Source: Aquipuribacter nitratireducens (GTDB taxonomy: Bacteria > Actinomycetota > Actinomycetes > Actinomycetales > JBBAYJ01). From it: a DNA stretch of 64,000 nucleotides. This document shows, one piece after another, positions 7,619 to 16,920 of the stretch. A program made the translations under genes and the position numbers. The stretch's first letter is position 1, and every line of letters starts with the position of its first letter. The notes under the pieces are model-generated. The model did no database searches and was not told the DNA's origin. It saw nothing but the letters and a program-made list of their open reading frames with translations. The stretch lies in the NCBI RefSeq assembly GCF_037860835.1, contig NZ_JBBEOG010000006.1:124001-188000 (forward strand), in the 5' to 3' direction.

Positions 7619-8302
7619 TCAGGGACCGGGGCGCCGACCGAGGCCGACGAGGGCGTCCTCCGTCCCGTACAGGAGCACCTCGTCCCCGGCTCGTAGGTGG
7701 GCGTCGCCCGCGGGTGCGCCGTCCCAGCGACCGTCCGCGTGCTCGATGCCGAGCACCGTGACCCCGTCGTCGGTGAGGCCGAGCTCGTCCAGCGGGCGCG
7801 AGGCCAGCCGGTCGCCCTCGCCGACCCGCACCCGGGAGATCCGCCAGGGACCGCGCAGGTGCAGCAGGGCCGTGTAGTCGCGGACCTCCAGGTCGGTCCA
7901 GCGGCGCAGCACGCGGCGGATGAGGCGCTCGAGGAGACGGTCGACAGGATCGGTCTGCGCCACCCACAGCAGCACGAGCAGCGACCCGAGGAGCACGCCG
8001 ACCCGCAGGAGCCCGCCGGCGGCGGTGTCGACCCCCGCGAAGCCGAGCACGACCGCCCCGACCGCCGACACCGCGCCGGCGCCGCCGAGCAGCATCAGCA
8101 CCATGACGATCCGACGGCGGGCCGGGTGCGTCACGACGGCCTCGGCCTCGCCGGTCGTGAAGCCGGTGCCCGTCAGCGCGGAACGGGCCTGGAACCGGGC
8201 GGCGTCCGGCGACATGCCGGTGAGGACGAACGCGATGGTCGCGACGCGTGTGATGACGAGGCCGAGCACGGCGACGACGACGACGAGGAGGACGGCAGTC
8301 AC
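7619..8302 (-). CDS. Membrane protein with C-terminal TrkA-C (RCK-C) domain
   Basis: 227 residues with a GTG start. The first half has about three hydrophobic segments (near residues 2-30, 65-90 and 95-120). The second half (about 150-225) is a TrkA-C ligand-binding domain with VGEGDRLASRPLDEL and LRAGDEVLLYGTEDAL. A SALTGTGFTTGEAE stretch after the first segment resembles the selectivity-filter loops of Trk/Ktr potassium transporters, but one copy is far too little for a channel. TrkA-C domains sense nucleotides or small ligands and control ion transport. Which transporter it serves, if any, cannot be told; it lies alone between the repeats and cydC. Confidence 0.7.
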   Translation of the reverse strand: MTAVLLVVVVAVLGLVITRVATIAFVLTGMSPDAARFQARSALTGTGFTTGEAEAVVTHPARRRIVMVLMLLGGAGAVSAVGAVVLGFAGVDTAAGGLLRVGVLLGSLLVLLWVAQTDPVDRLLERLIRRVLRRWTDLEVRDYTALLHLRGPWRISRVRVGEGDRLASRPLDELGLTDDGVTVLGIEHADGRWDGAPAGDAHLRAGDEVLLYGTEDALVGLGRRPGP

Positions 8303-8338
8303 AGGGGCTCCTTCCGCCGGGGCTGCTCCCCGGTCTCC

Positions 8339-10048
8339 CTACCGCAGTACCCGCGCCTCCGCGGCGGACGCCGACCCGCCGGCGGCTGCGACCTCGACGA
8401 CCCCGTCGAGCAGGCCGACGTCGACGAGCCGGGCGAGGTCCGACGTCCGGTGCGTCACCAGCACGACGGTGCGACCGCCGGCGGCCGCGAGGACGTCACG
8501 CACGAGCGCGTCGGCGGTGGCGGGGTCGAGCCCGGCGGTCGGCTCGTCGAGCACGAGGACGGGACGGTCGGCGAGCAGCGCGCGGGCGAGCGCGAGGCGC
8601 TGCCGCTGCCCCCCGGACACGGCCGCGCCGCGCTCGCCCACCCACGTGCCGAGCCCGTCGGGCAGGCTCTCGACCCAGTCGCCGAGCCGGGCGGCTCGCA
8701 GGGCCCCGACCAGCGCCGGGTCGTCGGCGTCCGGCGCCGCGAGGCGCAGGTTCTCCCGCACCGTCGAGGCGAACACGTGCGCGTCCTGGCCGACGAGCCC
8801 GAGGAGCGAGCGGACGTCGTCCGCGGCCAGCTCCCGGACGTCGACACCGTCGACCCGGTACCGCCCGCCCGTCGGCTCGAGGAAACGGGCGAGCACCGCG
8901 ACGAGCGTCGACTTGCCGGCCCCGCTGGCGCCGACGACTGCGAGCCGTCGCCCCGGCGGGAGGTCGAGGTCGACGTCCCGGACCACGTCCCCGCCCCCGG
9001 GCCACGCGGCCGACACGGCCTCCAGCCGCAGGTGCGGGACCCGGCCGACGACCAGGGCACGCGGGGCGGGCGGGTCGACGACCGGCACCGGGGTCTCGAC
9101 GATCTCGAGGAGCCGGGCCCCGGAGCGACGCACCCGCTGCCACGCCGACAGGGCAGGCGGCAGGAGCCCGACGGCCTCGAACGCGGCGAGGGGCACGAGC
9201 ACGACGACCGCGAGCCACACCCCGCCGAGGTCACCGGCCCGGACGGCAGGCACCCCGACGAGGACCATCGCGACGACCGTCCCGCCCGCCGCGAGCGCGG
9301 CCAGCCCGGCGCCGAGCCCGGCGGCCGCGGACTGCCGTCGGGTGAGCCGCACGAGCTCACGGTCCTGGGTCTCGAGCGCGGCGAGGCGGGCCTCGACGGC
9401 GCCGGCGACGGCGAGGTCGGGCAGGGCCCGGAGGAGCTCGACGACGTCGCCCGCCAGGCGACCGCGGGCACCGGCGAGCGCGGCGTCGGCGCGGCGGGCC
9501 GCCCACGCGGTGGCGAGCGGGACCGCGAGAGCCGCGGCGAGCAGGGCGACGGCGAGCACCGCCCCGGCGCCCGGCAGCACGAGCGCGACGAGAGCGACGG
9601 AGAACGCCGACACCGCGGCGGCGGTGAGCGCAGGACCGACGACCCGCAGCGGCAGGTCCTGCATGGTGTCGACGTCGTCGACGAGGCGGGCGAGCAGGTC
9701 ACCCTGCCGGAACGCGGGCAGCCCGGCGGGCGCGAGGGGCTCGAGCGCCGCGTGGACCCGTACGCGCAGCGCCGCCAGCATCCGGAACGCCGCGTCGTGC
9801 GAGCGGAGCCGCTCGAGGTAGCGGAAGGCGGCCCGGGACAGGGCGAGCGCGCGGACCCCGACGACGGCGAACGTGAGGGTGAGCACCGGGGGCTGCTCGG
9901 CGGCCCGGGAGATGAGCCACGCCGCGCACGCCATGAGCCCGACGCCGCTGCCGAGCGACAGCACCGCCCACACCACACCGACCGCGGTGCCGCGCGTGTC
10001 GACGGGGACGAGGCGGAGCAGGCGCCGGGTCCCGGCGAGCCCGGTCAC
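8339..10048 (-). CDS. cydC: CydC, cysteine/glutathione-type ABC exporter half
   Basis: ABC exporter half of 569 residues: an N-terminal six-helix membrane domain (about 15-310) and an ATPase domain (about 340-560) with Walker A GASGAGKST, signature VSGGQRQRLAL, Walker B VLVLDEPTAG and switch His in LVTHRTSD. With CydD it exports thiols needed to assemble cytochrome bd. The GTG start overlaps the cydD stop (GTGA). It is the last gene of the cydABCD operon, so the Rex site upstream of cydA probably controls it. Confidence 0.92.
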   Translation of the reverse strand: MTGLAGTRRLLRLVPVDTRGTAVGVVWAVLSLGSGVGLMACAAWLISRAAEQPPVLTLTFAVVGVRALALSRAAFRYLERLRSHDAAFRMLAALRVRVHAALEPLAPAGLPAFRQGDLLARLVDDVDTMQDLPLRVVGPALTAAAVSAFSVALVALVLPGAGAVLAVALLAAALAVPLATAWAARRADAALAGARGRLAGDVVELLRALPDLAVAGAVEARLAALETQDRELVRLTRRQSAAAGLGAGLAALAAGGTVVAMVLVGVPAVRAGDLGGVWLAVVVLVPLAAFEAVGLLPPALSAWQRVRRSGARLLEIVETPVPVVDPPAPRALVVGRVPHLRLEAVSAAWPGGGDVVRDVDLDLPPGRRLAVVGASGAGKSTLVAVLARFLEPTGGRYRVDGVDVRELAADDVRSLLGLVGQDAHVFASTVRENLRLAAPDADDPALVGALRAARLGDWVESLPDGLGTWVGERGAAVSGGQRQRLALARALLADRPVLVLDEPTAGLDPATADALVRDVLAAAGGRTVVLVTHRTSDLARLVDVGLLDGVVEVAAAGGSASAAEARVLR

Positions 10049-11769
10049 CGGGCGCTCCCGACGAGGTCGGGGCGCGGGTGCGGCACCTGGACGGAGGCGA
10101 CCTCGACGACCCGGTCGGCCGCCGCGACGAGCGCCTCGCGGTGGGCGACGACGAGGACGCAGCGCCCGGGCGCGAGCGCCCGGAGGGACGCGACGACGAC
10201 GGCCTCCGTCGCGGCGTCGAGGTGCGAGGTCGGCTCGTCGAGCAGCAGGACGTCGGCCCCGCCGTCCGGTCCCGCCTCGGCGCGGCAGAACGCGCGAGCG
10301 AGACCGATGCGCTGCCGCTGCCCGCCGGAGACGCCCTCGCCGTCCTCGCCGAGCACGCGGGCGGGGTCGAGGTCGGCGGCGCCGGCGAGGGCGAGCGCCC
10401 GCCGCACGGCGGCGTCGGAGGCGTCGGGGGCGCCGATGCGGACGTTGTCGGCGACGGTCCCCGCGACGAGCGCGGGCCGCTGCGGCACCCACGCCACCCG
10501 GGCGTGCCAGGCGGCCGGGTCGACTGCGGCGAGGTCGGTGCCCCCGAGCAGCACGCGCCCCGCCGTGACCGGCACGAGCCCGAGCACCGCGGCGAGCAGC
10601 GACGACTTGCCGCTGCCGCTGGGGCCCGTGAGCGCGACGACCTCCCCGGGCCGCACGGCCAGCGTCGTCGGCGGCACGACGACACCGCGGCCGGCGTGGG
10701 CGACCGACACCCCGTCCACGACGAGCGGCGAGCACCCGCGGGCCGCGACGAGCAGGCCCGCCCCGCGCGCGGGCACCGGCTCGTCGAGGACGTCGAGCAC
10801 GCGCCGACCGGCGGCGGCCCCCTCCGCGGACGCGTGGTAGGCCGCCCCCACCTGCCGGAGCGGGAGGTACGCCTCGGGCGCCAGCAGGAGGACGGTGAGC
10901 GCCGCGACGAGGGTGACGTCGCCCGCGTTGAGCCGCAGCCCCACGGAGACCGCGACGAGCGCCACCGAGAGCGTGGCGGCGAGCTCGAGGACGAAGGAGG
11001 ACAGGAACGACACCCGCAGCACCCGTATCGTGCGCCGGCGGTAGTCCTCGGTCGCGGCCGCGATCCGCACGGCCTGCGCCCGCCCGCGCCCGTAGGCGCG
11101 GAGCGTCGCGAGACCGTCGACGACGTCGAGGAAGTGGTGCCCGAGGCGCTCCAGCGCGCGCCACTGCCGCCGCTGTGCGGCCTCCGTCGTGAGGCCGACG
11201 AGGGCGAGGAAGAACGGGACGAGCGGCAGGGTGAGGGCGACCGTCAGCGCGCTCAGGGGGTCGACGCGCGCCATCACGAGCAGCACCGCGCCGGGGACGA
11301 CGAGGGACAGGACGAGCTGGGGCAGGTAGCGGGCGAAGTACCCGTCGAGGGCGTCGACGCCGCGCCCGGCGAGCTGCGCGAGCCCGCCGCTGCCGCGCTC
11401 GGGGTCGGTGAGCACCGGGTGCCCCGGGCCCAGCGCGGTGACGTGGCGCAGCAGCCGGGCGCGCAGCTGGGCGCGCACCGCCGCCGCACCGCGCGCCGAC
11501 ACCGCCTCCTGCGCCCACACGAGCAGTGCACGCGCGGCGACGACGCCGACCAGCCCGAGGAGCTCCACGCGCAGGTCGCCGAGCCCGGCCCCGCCGAGGA
11601 ACGCGCCCGCGAGGACCCGCGCGAGCAGCACCGCCTGGGCGACCACCGCCCCGGCGAGCAGCGTCCCGAGCACGACCGTGCCGAGGAGGAACGGCCGCAC
11701 CGCCCGCGCCTGCCGGACCAGGCGCGGGTCGAGGGGTGCGCGTCGCGCGCGCCCGGCCGGCTCAGCCAC
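10045..11769 (-). CDS. cydD: CydD, cysteine/glutathione-type ABC exporter half
   Basis: Partner of CydC, 574 residues. The membrane domain (about 20-320) carries the FFLALVGLTTEAAQRRQW segment typical of CydD. The ATPase domain has Walker A GPSGSGKSS, signature VSGGQRQRIGL and LLLDEPTSHLDAAT. The GTG at 11769 lies 8 bases inside the end of cydB and is chosen over upstream in-frame codons, which only read antisense-like basic residues. Together the half-transporters form a heterodimer in the cytoplasmic membrane. Confidence 0.92.
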   Translation of the reverse strand: MAEPAGRARRAPLDPRLVRQARAVRPFLLGTVVLGTLLAGAVVAQAVLLARVLAGAFLGGAGLGDLRVELLGLVGVVAARALLVWAQEAVSARGAAAVRAQLRARLLRHVTALGPGHPVLTDPERGSGGLAQLAGRGVDALDGYFARYLPQLVLSLVVPGAVLLVMARVDPLSALTVALTLPLVPFFLALVGLTTEAAQRRQWRALERLGHHFLDVVDGLATLRAYGRGRAQAVRIAAATEDYRRRTIRVLRVSFLSSFVLELAATLSVALVAVSVGLRLNAGDVTLVAALTVLLLAPEAYLPLRQVGAAYHASAEGAAAGRRVLDVLDEPVPARGAGLLVAARGCSPLVVDGVSVAHAGRGVVVPPTTLAVRPGEVVALTGPSGSGKSSLLAAVLGLVPVTAGRVLLGGTDLAAVDPAAWHARVAWVPQRPALVAGTVADNVRIGAPDASDAAVRRALALAGAADLDPARVLGEDGEGVSGGQRQRIGLARAFCRAEAGPDGGADVLLLDEPTSHLDAATEAVVVASLRALAPGRCVLVVAHREALVAAADRVVEVASVQVPHPRPDLVGSAR

Positions 11770-12817
11770 GCTGCTGCGGGACCGCCGTCTCCGGTCGCCG
11801 CCGCGCGGGCAGCCCGGCGGCGGCGGGGATGTGGTGGGGGTGGATGCGGCGTCGGAACACGCGGTACGTCCACGCCTGGTACAGCAGGACGACCGGCAGC
11901 ATGACAACCGTCACCCACGTCATGATCGTGAGCGTGTAGGGGGTGCTCGAGGCGTTGTCGACCGTGAGGCTCCACGCCGGGTCGAGCGTCGACGGGAGCA
12001 CGGCGGGGAACAGCGCGACGAAGAGCGACGCCACCGCCGCGACGACCGTCACGGCCGTCAGCGCGAACCCGAGCGCCTCCCGGCGGGCCGCCGTCGCGAC
12101 GAGCGCCCCGACGAGCGCGAGCGCGGCGAGCGCCGCGAGGCCGGCCGTGGCCGCCCCACCGTCGTCCAGCACGGTCCAGCCGAGGAACCCGACCGCGAGC
12201 AGCGCCGTCACCGGCCCCAGCCGCAGGGCGACGGCACGTGCCCGCACCCGCACCGGGCCCTCCGTCCGCATCGCGAGGAACACCGCGCCGTGGGTGAGGA
12301 ACAGGGTGAGGGTGACGAGGCCCCCGAGCAGCGCGTACGGGTTCAGCAGCGTGAGAAGGGGCGACCCGACGTACGTCATGTCGGCGTCGACGGGCACCCC
12401 GCGCACGATGTTGGCGAACGCGACCCCCCACAGCAGGGCGGGCAGCAGCGAGCCCGCGACGATCGCGGCGTCCCAGCGAGCACGCCAGCGGGGGTCGTCG
12501 ACCTTGCCGCGGTACTCGAAGGCGACCCCGCGGGCGATGAGCGCGAGCAGGATGAGCAGCAGGGGCAGGTAGAAGCCGCTGAACAGCGTCGCGTACCAGT
12601 CGGGGAAGGCGGCGAACATCGCGGCACCGGCGACGATGAGCCAGGTCTCGTTGGCGTCCCACACCGGCCCGATCGTGTTGATCATGACGCGGCGGTCGTT
12701 CTCCGTGCGCCCGACGACGGGCAGGAGCCCGCCGACGCCGAAGTCGAAGCCCTCGAGCAGGAAGTAGCCGACGAACAGCACGGCGACCGCGACGAACCAG
12801 ATCTCGGGAAGCGACAT
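11762..12817 (-). CDS. cydB: Cytochrome bd ubiquinol/menaquinol oxidase subunit II
   Basis: 351 residues with 8-9 predicted membrane helices, the usual CydB size. The N-terminal GYFLLEGFDFGVGGLLP and INTIGPVWDANETWLI blocks are diagnostic. It stabilises the haem groups held by CydA and completes the high-affinity terminal oxidase. The ATG at 12817 follows the cydA stop by 10 bases. Confidence 0.96.
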   Translation of the reverse strand: MSLPEIWFVAVAVLFVGYFLLEGFDFGVGGLLPVVGRTENDRRVMINTIGPVWDANETWLIVAGAAMFAAFPDWYATLFSGFYLPLLLILLALIARGVAFEYRGKVDDPRWRARWDAAIVAGSLLPALLWGVAFANIVRGVPVDADMTYVGSPLLTLLNPYALLGGLVTLTLFLTHGAVFLAMRTEGPVRVRARAVALRLGPVTALLAVGFLGWTVLDDGGAATAGLAALAALALVGALVATAARREALGFALTAVTVVAAVASLFVALFPAVLPSTLDPAWSLTVDNASSTPYTLTIMTWVTVVMLPVVLLYQAWTYRVFRRRIHPHHIPAAAGLPARRRPETAVPQQRG

Positions 12818-12827
12818 GTCGTCCTCC

Positions 12828-14258
12828 TCAGTAGGCGAAGGCGAGGGCGCGCGGCCGGTCGGCCGTCCCGTCGTCGTCGGTGTCGTCGGATCCGTCGGTA
12901 CCGGTCCGGTCGAGCTGCGGCGGCCCGGCCTTCGCGTAGCGGACGAGCAGCACGGCCTCGACGACCGCGAGCGCGGCGTACACGGCGGTGAAGGCCGCGA
13001 GCGAGGTGAGGACCATCCACCCCGGCACCCCCGGGCTCACTCCGTCCTCGGTGAGCTGCAGGCCGAAGACGATCCACGGCTGGCGACCCATCTCGGTGAA
13101 GACCCACCCGATGATCGAGCCGAGGAGCGGCAGGGGGAACGCCCACACCGCCACGCGCCACACCCACGGCCGCGACGGCAGCCGGCCGCGTCTGGTGAGC
13201 CAGAGCCCGACGGCGGCGAGACCGACGGTGACGAGCCCCAGCCCGATCATGAGCCGGAACGACCAGTACGTGACGGGGACGATCGGTGCGTAGTCACCGG
13301 GACCGTACTGCTCCTCGTAGAGCGCCTGGAGGTCGTTGATGCCCTCCACCTCGCCGCCGAGGGTGCCGGTCGCCATGAACGACAGCAGGTGGGGGACGCG
13401 GACGCTCCACAGCTCCTCGGAGCCGTCGAGGGTGCCGACGGTGACCAGGGAGAACGACGCGTCCTCCGTCGTGTCGTACAAGGCCTCCGCGGCCGCCATC
13501 TTCATCGGCTGGACCTCGGTCATGACCCGCGCGAGCAGGTCCCCGGACACCGCGAGCCCGAGCCCGCCGACGAGTGCGGTCACCATCGCCATCCGCAGCG
13601 ACGTCCGCATGAGCGGCACCTCGTTGCGACGCGCGAGGTGCCAGGCCGCGACGGCCATGACGAGCGCCGCCGCGACGAGGTAGCACGCGAAGATCGTGTG
13701 CGGCCACGTCACGAGGGCGACCGGGTTGGTGAGCACCGCGACGATGTCGGTGAGCTCGGCCCGGCCGCGCTCCTCGTTGACGGTGAAGCCGACGGGGTTC
13801 TGCATCCACGCGTTGGCGGCGAGGATGAAGTACGCGCTCAGCGAGGTGCCGATCGCGACCATCCAGATGCTCGCGAGGTGGACCAGGCGCGGCAGCCGGT
13901 CCCACCCGAAGATCCACACGCCGAGGAACGTCGCCTCGAGGAAGAAGGCGAGCATCCCCTCCATCGCGAGCGGCGCCCCGAACACGTCGCCGACGAAGCG
14001 GGAGTAGTCGCTCCAGTTCATGCCGAACTGGAACTCCTGGACGATGCCCGTCACGACGCCCATGGCGAAGTTGACGAGGAAGAGCTTCCCCCAGAACTTC
14101 GTCATGCGGAGGTACGTGTCGTCGCCCGTGCGCACCCACAGCGTCTGCATGACGGCGACGAGGCCCGACAGGCCGATCGTCAGCGGCACGAAGAGGAAGT
14201 GGTAGATCGTCGTCGCGCCGAACTGGATCCTCGCGAGCAGCAGCGGATCGAGGTCCAC
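12828..14258 (-). CDS. cydA: Cytochrome bd oxidase subunit I
   Basis: 476 residues, the haem-carrying and quinol-oxidising subunit. The start is set at GTG 14258: it has a GGAGG ribosome-binding site 4-5 bases upstream and gives the usual N-terminus DPLLLARIQFG. The longer frame back to 14309 adds only a low-complexity leader. Likely haem ligands are the His in TTIYHFLF (about residue 20) and in TWPHTIFACYL (about 185), and GRQPW marks the quinol-binding side. The Q-loop is short, as in most Gram-positives. The oxidase supports respiration at low oxygen, consistent with the Rex operator upstream. Confidence 0.96.
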   Translation of the reverse strand: MDLDPLLLARIQFGATTIYHFLFVPLTIGLSGLVAVMQTLWVRTGDDTYLRMTKFWGKLFLVNFAMGVVTGIVQEFQFGMNWSDYSRFVGDVFGAPLAMEGMLAFFLEATFLGVWIFGWDRLPRLVHLASIWMVAIGTSLSAYFILAANAWMQNPVGFTVNEERGRAELTDIVAVLTNPVALVTWPHTIFACYLVAAALVMAVAAWHLARRNEVPLMRTSLRMAMVTALVGGLGLAVSGDLLARVMTEVQPMKMAAAEALYDTTEDASFSLVTVGTLDGSEELWSVRVPHLLSFMATGTLGGEVEGINDLQALYEEQYGPGDYAPIVPVTYWSFRLMIGLGLVTVGLAAVGLWLTRRGRLPSRPWVWRVAVWAFPLPLLGSIIGWVFTEMGRQPWIVFGLQLTEDGVSPGVPGWMVLTSLAAFTAVYAALAVVEAVLLVRYAKAGPPQLDRTGTDGSDDTDDDGTADRPRALAFAY

Positions 14259-14318
14259 GGGTCCTCCGGTCGGTCTCGGGCGGGATGTCGCCGCCGTCGC
14301 CGACAGCACCCAGGGTAG

Positions 14319-14348
14319 ACCCGCTTGTGAACGTGTTCACAAGCGGGT
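14319..14348. promoter_or_regulatory. Rex operator upstream of cydABCD
   Basis: A 30-base inverted repeat with 14-base perfect arms around a 2-base centre. Its core TTGTGAACGTGTTCACAA matches the Rex consensus TTGTGAA-N4-TTCACAA exactly. Rex is the NADH/NAD+-sensing repressor known to control cydABCD in Streptomyces coelicolor. The site is 61 bases before the cydA start, and a TACCCT-like -10 on the minus strand lies just downstream, so bound Rex would block RNA polymerase. No rex gene is in the window. Confidence 0.88.
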
Positions 14349-14429
14349 CGCTCGAGACAGACGGTAGGGACGCCGACGCGTCCGCGACCGGGACCTTGGT
14401 CCTCCCGGAGACCGCCGGGAGGGTCGGGC

Positions 14430-14648
14430 TCAGTCCTCCTTGCGGAGCGAGCCCGGCTTGTGGACCGCCTCCCTGCCCGACTTGTCGCTCTTCACGAGGT
14501 ACTGCGGGTCGTCCTCCGAGGCCCGGACCGTGCGGCCGGCCGCCTCGGTGTCGGAGGTGATCTTCTTCTCGACCTCGCCCTCGGTGCGCGTGCCGTGGGT
14601 CTTCCAGCTGACCTCGTCGCCCTTATGGAGGTTCTCGTCCTTCGCCAT
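14430..14648 (-). CDS. DUF2945 (HVA1/Tudor-like) small protein
   Basis: 72 residues, highly charged. The first 40 residues (KGDEVSWKTHGTRTEGEVEKKIT) are the DUF2945/HVA1 domain, a small SH3/Tudor-like barrel; DPQYLVKSDKSGREAVHKPGSL follows the family pattern to the C-terminus. The function is unknown; the name hypervirulence-associated comes from a eukaryotic homologue and says little here. It lies alone, downstream of the cydA promoter region and divergent from the antiporter gene. Confidence 0.85.
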   Translation of the reverse strand: MAKDENLHKGDEVSWKTHGTRTEGEVEKKITSDTEAAGRTVRASEDDPQYLVKSDKSGREAVHKPGSLRKED

Positions 14649-14754
14649 GCGGGCGTACTACCCGGCGGAACCGCCGCCCACTCCCCGTGCGCCGAGAGCG
14701 GACAGGACGCCGGTCGCCGTGGACAGCGGCGCACGGGCCGGGCTTGACTGAGCC

Positions 14755-16914
14755 GTGCTCGACCAGGCGGCAGTCCTCGCGGCGGGCGAGGGCCCGCCTC
14801 CCTTCCTCGTCTCCACCGCGGTGCTCGTCGTGGCCGCCGCGGCCATCGGGTACGTGTCGGTCCGCGCGAAGGTCGTGCCGATCGTCGGGTTCCTCCTCGC
14901 CGGCGTGCTCATCGGACCGGAGCAGCTCGGGCTCGTCGCGGAGGTGGAGACGGTCGAGGCGGCCGCCGAGGTCGGCGTCATCTTCCTCCTCTTCATCATC
15001 GGCATCGAGTTCTCCCTCGAGCGCCTCGCCGCCCTGCGGACGTGGATCGTCGTCGGCGGCGGCCTGCAGGTCGCGCTCGCCGTCGGCGTCGTGGCGGCGA
15101 TCTGCCTCGCCCTCGGCGTCGGCTGGCGGGACGCCGTCTTCACCGGCTTCCTCGTGTCCCTGTCGAGCACCGCCATCGTCCTCAAGCTCCTCGGCGACGC
15201 CCGCGAGACGACGACGACGCGGGGACGCCTCGCCGTCGCGCTCCTCGTGTTCCAGGACCTCGCGGTCGTCGCGATGGTCCTGCTCGTCCCCCTCCTCGGG
15301 GCGGGCGCGGGTGGCGAGGACTCGTCCGGCGGCGACCTCGCACTCGCCCTGCTCACTGCCGTCGGGATCGTCGCGCTGGTCCTCGTCGTCGCGCGGCGGG
15401 TCCTGCCCCCGCTGCTCGAGCGGGTCGCGCGCACCTGCTCACCCGAGGTGTTCCTCCTCACGGTGCTCGCCATCTGCTTCGGCACCGCCACCCTCACCGC
15501 GCTCGCCGGCGTGTCGGTCTCGCTCGGGGCGTTCCTCGCGGGTCTCGTCGTCAGCGAGTCGCGGCTCAGCTCGCAGGCGCTCGGGGAGATCCTCCCCCTG
15601 CAGATCCTCTTCGCCGCCGTCTTCTTCGTCTCCGTGGGGATGCTGCTCGACGTCGGCTTCGTCGTCGCCAACCTGCCGGTGGTGCTCGCGGGCGTCGCCG
15701 CGCTCTTCGTCGTCAAGCTGCTCACGACGTGGCTCGCCGTGTCCGTGCTGCGCCGCACGGGGCGCCGCCGCGGGACCGCGCTCGCGGCGGGACCCGCGCT
15801 CGGGACGGCTCTGCTGCTCGCGCAGATCGGCGAGTTCTCGTTCGTCCTCGAGACCGCCGGCCGCAGCTCCGGACTGTCACCGGGCGGCCTCGGCGACGAC
15901 GGCTCGCAGGCCTTCATCGCCGCGAGCGTCCTCCTGCTCCTCGCCACCCCCTTGATGGCGACAGCGGGCCGGCGCCTCGAGGCGCGACTGGAGGCCCGGG
16001 ACGACGCGCGCCGTCAGGCGGCGGCGACCGCCGCCCGGGGCGACGACCCGCGTCCCAGCGGCCCCGCGGCGGCGGACGGCGACCAGCAGGTCCTCCTGTC
16101 GGGATGGGGTCCGGCGACGCGGGCGCTCGCCCGTGAGCTGCGCGGCCGCGGGGTCGACCTCAGCGTCGTCACGCTCAACCCGGACGGCGCGCTCGAGGCC
16201 GAGGCGGACGGGCACCGGGTCGTCATGGGCGACTCGACGAAGTCCGCCGTCCTCGAGATGGCGGGGCTCGAGCGCACCCGGCTGCTGGTCGTCGCGGAGG
16301 ACGAGCACGAGCAGGCCGTCCGCATCGCCGGGGTCGTCGCCGGTCTCGCGCAGTACGACGTGCCGGTGCTCGCACGTCCGCTCGGCGGCACCGACCTCGC
16401 GGAGATGGTCGCTGTCGGCGTCCGGACCGTCGTCGACGCCGAGGGGGCGTCACGGCACGCCCTCACCAAGGCGGTCCTCGCGGCACTCGGCGAGGCCGGC
16501 GGACCGCTGCCGAGCGTCGTGCTGCCGGCTCCGCTCGACGGCGGCGCTCCGCGCTCCGCCGTCAGCCTGTCGAGCGTCGTCGTCGTCCGGCCGGACCCGC
16601 AGGCGCCCGCCTGCACCCACCTGCGCGACGCACGGCCCGTGCTGCCGACGTCGGTCGGGTGCGAGGAGTGCCTGCGGGAGGGCACGTCCTGGGTGCACCT
16701 GCGGGTGTGCACCTCGTGCGGTCACGTCGGGTGCTGCGACTCCTCGCCGGGTCAGCACGCCCGGCAGCACGCGGGCGACTTCGCCCACCCCGTCGTGGCG
16801 TCCCTGGAACCGGGCGAGTCATGGGCCTACTGCTTCGAGGACCGGATGACGGCCGAGGACGCGGGCGCGGAGGTCACGACCGCCGAGTCACCGGAGCCGA
16901 CCGGGCAGGCCTGA
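14755..16914 (+). CDS. CPA2 cation:proton antiporter with TrkA-N domain and C-terminal UBP-type zinc finger
   Basis: 719 residues, GTG start. Residues 1-400 form a Kef-type Na+/H+ exchanger domain of about 12 helices. A TrkA-N/RCK domain spans about 445-560. The last 100 residues are unusual: CTHL, GCEECL, RVCTSCGHVGCCDSS, GQHARQH and FAHPVV, the ordered Cys/His ligands of a ZnF-UBP domain (about 620-700). It probably exchanges K+ or Na+ for protons under nucleotide control. In eukaryotes ZnF-UBP domains bind the ubiquitin C-terminus; its bacterial partner is unknown. The gene stands alone between convergent and divergent neighbours. Confidence 0.88.
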   Translation: MLDQAAVLAAGEGPPPFLVSTAVLVVAAAAIGYVSVRAKVVPIVGFLLAGVLIGPEQLGLVAEVETVEAAAEVGVIFLLFIIGIEFSLERLAALRTWIVVGGGLQVALAVGVVAAICLALGVGWRDAVFTGFLVSLSSTAIVLKLLGDARETTTTRGRLAVALLVFQDLAVVAMVLLVPLLGAGAGGEDSSGGDLALALLTAVGIVALVLVVARRVLPPLLERVARTCSPEVFLLTVLAICFGTATLTALAGVSVSLGAFLAGLVVSESRLSSQALGEILPLQILFAAVFFVSVGMLLDVGFVVANLPVVLAGVAALFVVKLLTTWLAVSVLRRTGRRRGTALAAGPALGTALLLAQIGEFSFVLETAGRSSGLSPGGLGDDGSQAFIAASVLLLLATPLMATAGRRLEARLEARDDARRQAAATAARGDDPRPSGPAAADGDQQVLLSGWGPATRALARELRGRGVDLSVVTLNPDGALEAEADGHRVVMGDSTKSAVLEMAGLERTRLLVVAEDEHEQAVRIAGVVAGLAQYDVPVLARPLGGTDLAEMVAVGVRTVVDAEGASRHALTKAVLAALGEAGGPLPSVVLPAPLDGGAPRSAVSLSSVVVVRPDPQAPACTHLRDARPVLPTSVGCEECLREGTSWVHLRVCTSCGHVGCCDSSPGQHARQHAGDFAHPVVASLEPGESWAYCFEDRMTAEDAGAEVTTAESPEPTGQA

Positions 16915-16920
16915 GCCGGG

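Noticed and set aside
7697-10840. 1047-residue open frame on the plus strand opposite cydC and cydD
   Set aside because: Repetitive charged translation with no family motif, antisense to two clear ABC transporter genes.
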